Assembly (NCBI GenBank): GCA_000434015.1
Contig: HF999523.1
Coordinates: forward strand, 107,400 to 171,399
Source: Clostridium sp. CAG:571
GTDB lineage: Bacteria; Bacillota; Clostridia; TANB77; CAG-508
Direction: 5' to 3'
Length of the DNA: 64,000 bases
The notes under the pieces were generated by a model. The model was not told where the DNA came from, made no database searches, and saw nothing but the letters and a program-made list of their open reading frames with translations. Below, one piece after another: positions 51,769-58,811 of the stretch. How positions within the stretch are numbered: position 1 is the stretch's first letter; each line of letters opens with the position of its first letter. A program made the translations under genes and the position numbers.

Positions 51769-51782
51769 AGGAAGGAAAGAAG

Positions 51783-52187
51783 ATGAAAAAATTTAGTAAA
51801 CAAAGAGAACTTATTCTTAATTCTTTAAAATCTAGAAAAGATCATCCAACTGCAGAAACTTTATTTTGGGATTTAAAAAAAGAAATGCCAAATTTAGGAA
51901 TAGCAACAATATATAGAAATTTGCAAAACTTATATAAAGAAGGAGAGATTGCGAAGATAAAAACAAAGGATGGAATAGATAGATATGATGGAAACATAAA
52001 ACCACACATTCATTTTGAATGTTTAAATTGTGGAAAAGTTTCAGATGTCTTTTTAGAAAAAGAGCAGCAAATAAAGTTAGATAATGATATACAAAAGTTA
52101 GGAAATAAAATAGAGGCAAATTATATAAATGCAATTATTTTACTTACTGGTTATTGTAAAGAATGTAAAAATGATACAAATGACTAG
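51783..52187 (+). CDS. perR: Fur-family transcriptional repressor, PerR-like
   Basis: A 134-residue metalloregulator. The N-terminal winged helix has HPTAETLFWDLKKEMPNLGIATIYRNLQ (residues 19-46). The dimerisation domain has HIHFECLNCGKV and YCKEC, the two CxxC pairs that hold structural zinc. Rubrerythrin directly downstream makes a peroxide regulator (PerR) more likely than Fur. The box at 51750 suggests autoregulation. Confidence 0.85.
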   Translation: MKKFSKQRELILNSLKSRKDHPTAETLFWDLKKEMPNLGIATIYRNLQNLYKEGEIAKIKTKDGIDRYDGNIKPHIHFECLNCGKVSDVFLEKEQQIKLDNDIQKLGNKIEANYINAIILLTGYCKECKNDTND

Positions 52188-52289
52188 ATGCCTTATAGAT
52201 AAGGTATGGCTATAATTATGGTATGGAAATAAAAAAATGATTTAATTATAATATAGCCAAAAATAAAAGAAGAAAGTGGAGGAAATTAT

Positions 52290-52832
52290 ATGAAAGATTT
52301 AAAAGGTACAAAAACAGAAAAAAATTTAATGGAGGCTTTTGCAGGAGAATCACAAGCAAGAAATAAATATACATATTTTGCAAGCAAAGCAAAAAAAGAT
52401 GGATATGAGCAAATAGCAGCAATTTTTCAAGAAACAGCAGATAATGAAAAAGAACATGCAAAAATGTGGTTTAAATTATTAAATGGTGGAGAAATAGGAA
52501 GTACACTTGATAATTTAAAAGCAGCAGCTGAAGGAGAAAATTATGAATGGACAGATATGTATGTAAAAATGGCAAAAGAAGCAAAAGAAGAAGGTTTTGA
52601 CCATATAGCATATTTATTTGAAGAAGTAGGAAAAATAGAAAAAGAGCATGAAGCAAGATATAAAAAATTATTAGAAAATGTAAAAGATGGATTAGTATTT
52701 AGTAAAGATGGAGATAAAATATGGAAATGTAGAAATTGTGGTCATATAGTAATTGGAAAAGAAGCTCCAGAAGTATGTCCTGTATGTAACCATCCAAAAG
52801 CATTCTTTGAAATTAAAGCAGAAAATTATTAA
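52290..52832 (+). CDS. rbr: rubrerythrin
   Basis: A 180-residue peroxidase of anaerobes. The four-helix di-iron domain (1-140) has FAGESQARNKY, ETADNEKEHAKMW and EEVGKIEKEHEARY supplying Glu and His ligands. The C-terminal rubredoxin-like domain has CRNCGHIV and CPVCNHPKAFF. It reduces hydrogen peroxide using NADH-dependent electron donors. Its place after perR fits induction by peroxide. Confidence 0.96.
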   Translation: MKDLKGTKTEKNLMEAFAGESQARNKYTYFASKAKKDGYEQIAAIFQETADNEKEHAKMWFKLLNGGEIGSTLDNLKAAAEGENYEWTDMYVKMAKEAKEEGFDHIAYLFEEVGKIEKEHEARYKKLLENVKDGLVFSKDGDKIWKCRNCGHIVIGKEAPEVCPVCNHPKAFFEIKAENY

Positions 52833-52919
52833 AATAAAAAATAAATTAAACTAGACAAAATAAAAATATAACTAAAATAAAATTAAGTAAAAAATATGAC
52901 TAATAAAAAATAAATAACA

Positions 52920-52956
52920 AAAACTCTTTATTAAAATTTTAATAAAGAGTTTTTTA
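52920..52956. terminator. terminator between convergent genes
   Basis: A 13-bp stem AAACTCTTTATTA/TAATAAAGAGTTT followed by T. Confidence 0.85.
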
Positions 52957-53000
52957 TAGAATAAGAGAGTAAATAAATATATTAGAAGTAAAAGATAAAA

Positions 53001-53783
53001 TTACTTACCAATAAACATTTGTACATAGATTTTTCCATATTTAGAGCTTGAAACTACACCAATTCCAGTATAGTTAAAGCTACTATTTAAAATATTTGCT
53101 TTATGTCCAGAAGAATTCATCCAAGCAGTTACAGCAGCGCTATTACTAGAATTTCCAGCAATATTTTCACCAGCAGTTTTATAAGATACACTAAATTTTT
53201 TTAGCATATCAAATGGTGAACCATAAGTTGGAGAAGTATGAGAAAAATAGTTATTATTAACCATGTCTTGTGCTTTTATTCTGGCGACTTTTTGAACTTC
53301 TGAATCTATGTTTAGAGCTTTTAACCCATTGTTAGTTCTTTGCTTATTAATTAAATCAAATACTTCTTTTTCATCTTGAGAAAGGTTAGAAGATGTAGTA
53401 TTTGAATTGGAACCTGTATTAGAGCTACTATTATTAGAATTATTACTATTTCCAGTATTGTTATTAGGATATATTGGTTTTACATATTTTTTGTTAATTG
53501 CCCCAACATAGTCACCTTCTACTTGAACAATATACCAATCACCAACACCGGCAAAAACACGAATATAGTCGTTTTTATTAGCAGTTGCAACAATACTATA
53601 TCCTGTTCCAGGTCCACTACGTACATTTAGCTTAGAGGCTGTAACAATACAAGTTGAAAAGTCTAGTTTATAATAATGTTGCATTCCAAATGATGTTGAA
53701 AAAGTACAAAATGTAATTATAAAGGTTAGAAATATACTACTAAAAATGAGTAGTTTATTTTTTTTTATACGAATTACTTTCAT
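53001..53783 (-). CDS. secreted SH3 and CAP-domain protein
   Basis: A 260-residue protein. A signal-anchor (about 9-33) precedes a bacterial SH3 domain (about 45-105, ASKLNVRSGPGTGYSIVATA). An Asn/Ser/Thr-rich linker (about 108-135) leads to a CAP/SCP domain (140-260) with NKQRTNNGLKALN, FSHTSPTYGSPFDML, AGENIAG and WMNSSGHKANIL. Same architecture as YkwD and related spore or surface proteins. Strong GGAGG before ATG at 53783. Confidence 0.9.
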   Translation of the reverse strand: MKVIRIKKNKLLIFSSIFLTFIITFCTFSTSFGMQHYYKLDFSTCIVTASKLNVRSGPGTGYSIVATANKNDYIRVFAGVGDWYIVQVEGDYVGAINKKYVKPIYPNNNTGNSNNSNNSSSNTGSNSNTTSSNLSQDEKEVFDLINKQRTNNGLKALNIDSEVQKVARIKAQDMVNNNYFSHTSPTYGSPFDMLKKFSVSYKTAGENIAGNSSNSAAVTAWMNSSGHKANILNSSFNYTGIGVVSSSKYGKIYVQMFIGK

Positions 53784-53960
53784 AAAAAATCCTCCTAAAT
53801 GCTTTATATTTCAAGTTTATACAATTAGAATGTCCAATATTACAGAAAAATGAAGAAATGATAAATAATATGTCCGAAATTTATGTAATGATAAATAATA
53901 AAAAAACATAAAATTTATAAAATAAGCATAGAATTAAATAAATCATTTTAGGGGGTTTTT

Positions 53961-54740
53961 ATGTTTATAGTTTTTAATAAGGAAAAAATATTTTCATATG
54001 CAGTTGCAGTAAGTACAATTATAGTATTATTTTTTATGGCATCTACAATAATTAATAATAAAGATAAAATTATTGCAACATCTGCAAGTAGTAAACAGTT
54101 ACCAATATATAGTGTAGAAACTAATGAAAAACAAGTAGCATTAACAATGAATTGTGCATGGAATGCAGACGATATAGATAGTATTTTAGATACTCTATCC
54201 AAAAATAAAGTACATATTACCTTTTTTATGGTTGGAGATTGGGTAGATAAATATCCAGAATATGTAAAAAAAATATATGATGGAGGTCATGAAATAGCAA
54301 ATCATTCAAATACTCATCCACATGTTAATCAATTAAATATAGATAAAAATGTAGAAGAAATAAAACTGTGTAGTGAAAAAATAGAAAAAATTACAGGAAA
54401 TAAAACAAATCTTTATAGAGGACCATATGGAGAATATAATGATACTGTAATTAATGCATCCAATAATATGAATCATAAAACAATACAATGGAATTTAGAT
54501 ACATTAGATTATACAGGAATAACAGGAGAAGAAATGTGGAAAAGATTAGATTCAAAATTATCAAATGGAAGTATTATTTTATCACATAATGGAACAAAAC
54601 ATACAGCAGATAGTTTAGAAATGATTTTGCATAATATACAAGAAAAAGGTTACAAAATAGTAACTGTATCTGAATTAATATATAAAGATAATTATGTAAT
54701 TGATGCAAATGGAGTACAAAAACAAAGTAAAAATGAATAG
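53961..54740 (+). CDS. polysaccharide deacetylase, PdaB-like
   Basis: A 259-residue membrane-anchored NodB-domain protein. The N-terminal helix is at 10-30. The usual TFDDG motif is replaced by ALTMNCAWNADD, as seen in PdaB-like sporulation deacetylases. Zinc motif HSNTHPHV (about 115) and RGPYGEYND (about 153) are present, as is ILSHNG. It probably modifies spore cortex or cell-wall glycans. Confidence 0.85.
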   Translation: MFIVFNKEKIFSYAVAVSTIIVLFFMASTIINNKDKIIATSASSKQLPIYSVETNEKQVALTMNCAWNADDIDSILDTLSKNKVHITFFMVGDWVDKYPEYVKKIYDGGHEIANHSNTHPHVNQLNIDKNVEEIKLCSEKIEKITGNKTNLYRGPYGEYNDTVINASNNMNHKTIQWNLDTLDYTGITGEEMWKRLDSKLSNGSIILSHNGTKHTADSLEMILHNIQEKGYKIVTVSELIYKDNYVIDANGVQKQSKNE

Positions 54741-54786
54741 AATAAAAATATGTAGATATAATAAATATATATGATTAAGGAGAAAA

Positions 54787-55290
54787 ATGATGATTTTTAT
54801 TGGCATTGTTACAGATATAAAAAGTGAAAACTATATAAAAAAAATTCAAAATAATAATTCGGTTTTAAAAAAATATCATATTATCTTTATCAGAGAAAAT
54901 AGCATTGATAATATAAAAAATATAAAATTTGAAACTATAATTGTTAATAGAGAATTTGAAGATAAAGATTCTTTAAATAAATTAATTGCAAAATCAGAAT
55001 ATGTCATTGTAAATGAAGATATAGGAACAATAATTGATTTATTAAAAGATATTAAATCAAATATAATAACATATGGTTTTAATTCAAAATCTACAATTAC
55101 TATGTCTAGTGTTACAGACGATAGTATTCAGGTAAGTGTTCAAAGAAATATTATAAGTAAAAAAAGTGAGGTAGAGCAGCAAGAAATTAGCTTAAATAAA
55201 GAAGCCAAAAGTGATGTATATGACATTATGTTATTAATATCATTGCTATTAATCCATAATAATGAGGACATAAATAATGTGAAATTCTAG
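54787..55290 (+). CDS. conserved clostridial protein of unknown function
   Basis: A 167-residue protein with alternating strands and helices (IFIGIVTDIKSENYIKKIQ, TIIVNREFEDKDSLNKLI, YVIVNEDIGTIIDLL). ITYGFNSKSTITMSSV at about 98 is reminiscent of a Mur-ligase C-terminal segment, but no ATP-binding motif exists. Lies 46 bases after the deacetylase and probably in one operon. A second ATG (54790) is equally possible. Confidence 0.65.
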   Translation: MMIFIGIVTDIKSENYIKKIQNNNSVLKKYHIIFIRENSIDNIKNIKFETIIVNREFEDKDSLNKLIAKSEYVIVNEDIGTIIDLLKDIKSNIITYGFNSKSTITMSSVTDDSIQVSVQRNIISKKSEVEQQEISLNKEAKSDVYDIMLLISLLLIHNNEDINNVKF

Positions 55291-55350
55291 AGCTATGAGG
55301 GAAAGAAGATAGAAAAATATTAAAAAAAATCAAAAAATTAACTTTTTATG

Positions 55351-55379
55351 TAGACAAAACCAAAAAAGTGGAGTATAAT
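55351..55379 (+). promoter_or_regulatory. promoter of the SSB-like gene
   Basis: TAGACA, 17-base spacer, TATAAT. Confidence 0.6.
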
Positions 55380-55460
55380 ATAAATTATGAAATATATTCT
55401 AAAACGATAACATTATGAATAAGATACTATGGGATAAACAAATAAGGGGAGGAAAATAAA

Positions 55461-56153
55461 TTGAATACAAATTATTCAGATAATAACCACATAGTTTTAG
55501 TGGGAAAGGTAACAAGTGACAAAAGATTTAGTCATGAAATTTATGGAGAGAAGTTTTACATATTTGATTTGAGTGTACCACGTTTAAGTGGAAATGCAGA
55601 CGTTATACCAGTTACAGTATCAGAAAGACTTTTAACTATTGATGAATTAACAATCGACAAAAAAATAATTGTTGAAGGTCAATTTAGATCATATAATAGT
55701 TATGAAAATGAAAGAAACAGATTAGTATTAACTGTATTTGCTAAAGAAGTTAAATTTGTAGAAAACCAAGATGAAGAACTTCAAGTAAGTAAAGACTTTA
55801 TCTCAAACGAAGTAATTTTAAATGGTTACATATGTAAAAAGCCAATATACAGACAAACACCATTTGGAAGAGAAATATCTGATATATTACTTGCAGTTAA
55901 TAGAGCGTACAATAAATCAGATTATATACCATGTATAGCATGGGGAAGAAATGCTAGATTTTGTGAAAATATGCCAGTAGGAACAGAAGTAAAAGTTATT
56001 GGTAGAGTTCAATCTAGAACTTATGAGAAAAAATATGAAGATGGAACTGTAGAAACAAAAATAGCATATGAAGTATCTGTATCAAGTTTAGAAGTGGTAA
56101 ATCAAGAAGATAATGAAAACGAAAAAGTAGAAGAAAATAAAGAAGCAATGTAA
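55461..56153 (+). CDS. single-stranded-DNA-binding protein-like, two OB folds
   Basis: A 230-residue protein with two SSB-like OB domains: residues 9-100 (HIVLVGKVTSDKRFSHE, PVTVSERLL) and 112-215 (NEVILNGYICKKPIYRQTPFGREI, DYIPCIAWGRNARF, VGTEVKVIGRVQSRTYEKKYEDG). It ends in an acidic tail. The second domain is the better match. It may bind ssDNA or act as an accessory primosome protein. TTG start behind GGGGAGG. Confidence 0.8.
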   Translation: MNTNYSDNNHIVLVGKVTSDKRFSHEIYGEKFYIFDLSVPRLSGNADVIPVTVSERLLTIDELTIDKKIIVEGQFRSYNSYENERNRLVLTVFAKEVKFVENQDEELQVSKDFISNEVILNGYICKKPIYRQTPFGREISDILLAVNRAYNKSDYIPCIAWGRNARFCENMPVGTEVKVIGRVQSRTYEKKYEDGTVETKIAYEVSVSSLEVVNQEDNENEKVEENKEAM

Positions 56154-56175
56154 GAGAGAATGAGAAAATTAAAAT

Positions 56176-56210
56176 AAAAAACGATATAATATTAATTATA
56201 TCGTTTTTTT
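56176..56210. terminator. terminator between convergent genes
   Basis: A long stem AAAAAACGATATAAT/ATTATATCGTTTTTT. Confidence 0.85.
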
Positions 56211-56237
56211 TAGTAAAAATTTTTGTGAATTAGTATT

Positions 56238-56396
56238 TTATTTTTTTTCTTCAGGAATTATAATATTTTTTTTCTTTTCTTGAATTTTTGGCTTTTCTAC
56301 TTGTAAATGTTTATAAACTGGTGAAATATCTATTTTACCATTACCAGATACAACTTTTATTTTTTTATTTTTCTTTTCATTTTTTTCATTAGACAT
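56238..56396 (-). CDS. small basic clostridial protein, 52 aa
   Basis: A 52-residue Lys-rich ORF with an ordered-looking core KVVSGNGKIDISPVYKHLQVEKP flanked by Lys/Glu/Asn runs. The core resembles small conserved clostridial proteins with a VSGxGKxxxISPVYxH pattern, from memory only. AGGATG lies upstream of the ATG at 56396. Function unknown. Confidence 0.6.
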   Translation of the reverse strand: MSNEKNEKKNKKIKVVSGNGKIDISPVYKHLQVEKPKIQEKKKNIIIPEEKK

Positions 56397-56557
56397 AAAG
56401 AAACACATCCTAACTAAATATTTTTTATTATATTAGCATAAACAAAAGTATAATTCAAGAGAGAATACTTTAAAATAAAAATATTTTTAGAAATCGAATA
56501 TTTTAGTAATATAATATTATTAATATTTAGAGATTGAATAGATTAGTAAAAACTTGC

Positions 56558-56586
56558 TTGACATCATAAAAAATGCATGTAATAAT
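56558..56586 (+). promoter_or_regulatory. scpB promoter
   Basis: TTGACA, 17-base spacer, AATAAT. It lies inside the longest in-frame extension of scpB, showing that translation starts at 56611. Confidence 0.7.
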
Positions 56587-56610
56587 AAGTTTGGGAAAAG
56601 AGGTAAAATA

Positions 56611-57178
56611 ATGAAAATAGAAAGAGCTAAATCAATCATAGAATCAATAATGTTCTCAGCGGGAAGACCAGTAGAAACAAAAGAATTCATGTCTTCTTTA
56701 GAAATGAGTTTTGAAGATATCGAGAATATAATAGAAGATATGAGAAATGAATATAAAGAAGAAAAAAGAGGAATAGAAATAGTAAAAACAAACAATGCTT
56801 ATCAATTATGTACTAAAAAAGAAAATTATGATTATATATATCCAATTTTTGATAAAAGAAGTAAACCTAATTTATCACAAGCAGCATTAGAAGTCTTAGC
56901 AATTATTGCATATAATCCTAAAATAACAAGAGCAGAAATAGAAGCAATTAGAGGAGTAAATTCGGACGGAACTATATATAAACTATTAGAATATGAGTTG
57001 ATACAAGATGTTGGGAAGTTAGATGCACCACGGAAGGCCAACAATATATTCAACTACAAATAATTTTTTGAAAATGTTTGGAATAACAAATTTAGAGGAA
57101 CTACCAGAGCTTCCAAAATACAAATTAGATGAAAATGAGCAAATAGTAATAGATGATATAATAGAAGAAGATAATTAA
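56611..57178 (+). CDS. scpB: segregation and condensation protein B, read through a +1 shift at CGG
   Basis: One +1 shift at 57031-57033 gives 188 residues, the standard ScpB size. Two winged-helix domains: residues 1-80 (KSIIESIMFSAGRPVETKEF) and 85-165 (LSQAALEVLAIIAYNPKITRAEIEAIRGVNSDGTI). The restored APGRPTIYSTTNNFLKMFGI is the conserved ScpB end motif, with Gly at the shift position. ScpB binds ScpA and SMC in chromosome condensation. The zero frame would stop eleven codons after CGG. ATG at 56611 follows AGAGGT. scpA is not seen adjacent. Confidence 0.92.
57031..57033 (+). other. recoding site 11: in-frame CGG, CGGA read as Gly (+1)
   Basis: Codon 141 of scpB: CCA-CGG-AAG. The +1 frame restores the invariant-looking APGRP block. 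Confidence 0.9.
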
Positions 57179-57330
57179 AGGTTCAATTTGACCCGTTCAA
57201 ATTGAACCTTTTTTGACAGATAATATGCACAATCTGCAGAAGGTGTAATTTTTTTTGCTAAAATGTTTTCATAACAACACTTGCCATCTTTTTGATATAC
57301 ACAGTCAGAAGAACAGTTTATATTCGTCAA
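57175..57330 (-). CDS. 51-aa cysteine-rich clostridial protein
   Basis: A TTG at 57330 behind AGAGGTGA opens a 51-residue ORF with MTNINCSSDCVYQKDGKCCYEN and SADCAYYL. The C-x3-C-x7-CC ... DCxYY pattern resembles a small conserved clostridial family often labelled hydroxymyristoyl-ACP dehydratase without basis. It contains CGG (57195-57193) within the loop of the shared terminator. In the zero frame it ends at 57175, overlapping the scpB stop; with a +1 shift it ends at TGA 57185-57183 after Gly-Ser-Asn. Confidence 0.65.
   Translation of the reverse strand: MTNINCSSDCVYQKDGKCCYENILAKKITPSADCAYYLSKKVQFERVKLNL
57180..57214. terminator. shared terminator of scpB and the 51-aa gene
   Basis: A 12-bp perfect stem GGTTCAATTTGA/TCAAATTGAACC with a 5-base loop, then T6. 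Confidence 0.9.
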
Positions 57331-57408
57331 AATAAATCACCTCTATGATAATTTTAGAAGGAAGAAAAGATCCTAATCTAATAATTAGTATACATAGAAA
57401 TGATTAAA

Positions 57409-58044
57409 TTATTCATTTTTAGAAAAATTTTTACAAAATTTATTTATTGGGCAAATATTACACTTTGGTTTTCTTGCAGTACATATATCACGACCAAAAT
57501 ATATGAAAATATGATTTATATCTTTATAATATTCTTTTGGAAAAGTTTTTAGTAAATCTAATTCTATTTTTGATGGATCTGAGTTTTTAGATAGTACTAG
57601 TCTGCTTGAAAGTCTTTTTACATGTGTATCTACAGCAATTCCTTGAGGAATATTAAAAGCTTCAAGCATAACTACATTAGCCGTTTTTCTGCCAACTCCT
57701 GGTAAAGCTATTAAATCTTCAATATTATTTGGAACAATACTATTATAGTTATTTAATAATATAGTAGCAGTGGATTTGATGTTTTTTGCTTTATTTTTAT
57801 AAAATCCACAAGGATGTATTAAATTTTCTAATAAAGTTAAATCTATATTGGCAAAGTCTTCAGGAGTATTGTACTTTTCGAAAATTAGTGGAGTCGTTTT
57901 ATTAACTCGTTCATCTGTACATTGTGCCGATAGCATAACAGCAATTAATAGTTCAAAAGGTGTAGAAAAGTTCAAACTACATTTTGCATCTGGATAGTAT
58001 TCTTTTAATATTTTTATAATGCTTATTGAATCTTGCTTATTCAT
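57409..58044 (-). CDS. nth: endonuclease III
   Basis: A 211-residue base-excision glycosylase/AP lyase. The helix-hairpin-helix is LPGVGRKTANVV (about 108-119) with the catalytic Lys in the preceding GFYKNKAKNI region (family position) and catalytic Asp in VDTHVKRLSSRL (about 133). The iron-sulfur loop is C-x6-C-x2-C-x5-C in CTARKPKCNICPINKFC at the C-terminus. Length usual. Confidence 0.95.
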   Translation of the reverse strand: MNKQDSISIIKILKEYYPDAKCSLNFSTPFELLIAVMLSAQCTDERVNKTTPLIFEKYNTPEDFANIDLTLLENLIHPCGFYKNKAKNIKSTATILLNNYNSIVPNNIEDLIALPGVGRKTANVVMLEAFNIPQGIAVDTHVKRLSSRLVLSKNSDPSKIELDLLKTFPKEYYKDINHIFIYFGRDICTARKPKCNICPINKFCKNFSKNE

Positions 58045-58127
58045 ATATAAATCCTTTCTAAAAGATAAACTTAAGTAACATTTACAGAATTAAGATAATA
58101 TAATATATTAATGGGAGGTAATATATT

Positions 58128-58277
58128 ATGTTTTGTGTATTAAAAAAGACATTAGGTGTATGTTTAATTGGACTTGGATTAGGAATACTACTTGTTTTAT
58201 TACTTCCATTAACTGGATGGCTATTTTGTATAGGTTTAGCAGTTGTAGCAATAGGTTTTATGTGGCTTGCATGCTAA
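58128..58277 (+). CDS. small hydrophobic membrane protein, 49 aa
   Basis: A 49-residue ORF with ATG behind GGGAGGT. Two hydrophobic helices (CLIGLGLGILLVLLLPL and LFCIGLAVVAIGFMWLA) are joined by TGW. It sits 29 bases upstream of spoVM. No family recognised; possibly sporulation-linked by position. Confidence 0.65.
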   Translation: MFCVLKKTLGVCLIGLGLGILLVLLLPLTGWLFCIGLAVVAIGFMWLAC

Positions 58278-58306
58278 AAAGTTAATAAAAAGAGGAGTGA
58301 AGTAAA

Positions 58307-58381
58307 ATGACAATAGTAGTAAAAAAAGTGCCAAAATTTTTAAGAGGATTTGTAAAAATAATATTTGGCATAAAAGAATAA
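58307..58381 (+). CDS. spoVM: stage V sporulation protein SpoVM
   Basis: A 24-residue ORF, MTIVVKKVPKFLRGFVKIIF then GIKE. It matches the amphipathic-helix pattern of SpoVM (KxPKFLxGxVKxxxGxxK), which recognises the convex forespore membrane and anchors SpoIVA for coat assembly. AGAGGAG lies nine bases before the ATG. It is next to rpmB, the same neighbourhood as in Bacillus subtilis, which supports the call for such a short gene. Confidence 0.85.
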   Translation: MTIVVKKVPKFLRGFVKIIFGIKE

Positions 58382-58396
58382 TACATAAGAAAAAAT

Positions 58397-58430
58397 AAAA
58401 AGTAGGGGAAATAACCTACTTTTCTTTATT
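58397..58430. terminator. terminator between spoVM and rpmB
   Basis: AAAGTAGG/CCTACTTT stem with flanking A and T runs. Confidence 0.75.
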
Positions 58431-58441
58431 TTTAATTATAA

Positions 58442-58639
58442 TTAAGCTCTTTTTACTTTTCCAGAACGTAAGCATTTAGCACATACAGAAATTCTTTTTG
58501 TTTCTCCATTTATAACAGCTTTTATTGTTCTTAAGTTTGGTCTCCATGTTCTAGAAGCTCTTCTACTTACATGTGAACGAGCTATACTAATTTTATTACC
58601 ATGAGATAATGATTTCTCACAAATTTCACATTTTGCCAT
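58442..58639 (-). CDS. rpmB: 50S ribosomal protein L28
   Basis: A 65-residue L28. MAKCEICEKSLSHGNKIS and CAKCLRSGKVKRA carry two CxxC pairs, the zinc-binding form. RTWRPNLRTIKA is the central family motif. ATG at 58639 follows GGAGGTG. Confidence 0.96.
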   Translation of the reverse strand: MAKCEICEKSLSHGNKISIARSHVSRRASRTWRPNLRTIKAVINGETKRISVCAKCLRSGKVKRA

Positions 58640-58811
58640 AATTAATTGCACCTCCTATATGCATAATAAAATTGACTAAGTATAAGTTTATCATAACTTT
58701 TATAAAAAAACAAGTATTTTTAAGGATTTTTAATAAAATTTAATATAAGTATTCACTAAAAAATTTTTTTATGATATAGTTAAAAAAGATTTTTTTGAGG
58801 AGAATTTGCAA

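Noticed and set aside
2864..57033. Random sequencing or assembly errors as the cause of the frame breaks
   Set aside because: All 11 breaks have the same sign, the same inserted base and the same codon phase, and identical tetramers in other phases are unaffected. Random error would give mixed indels. A full check still needs the reads.
2864..57033. Reassignment of CGG to another amino acid (as reported for Gln or Trp in some bacteria)
   Set aside because: A sense reassignment would not restore the frame; stops follow 1 to 13 codons after CGG in the zero frame.
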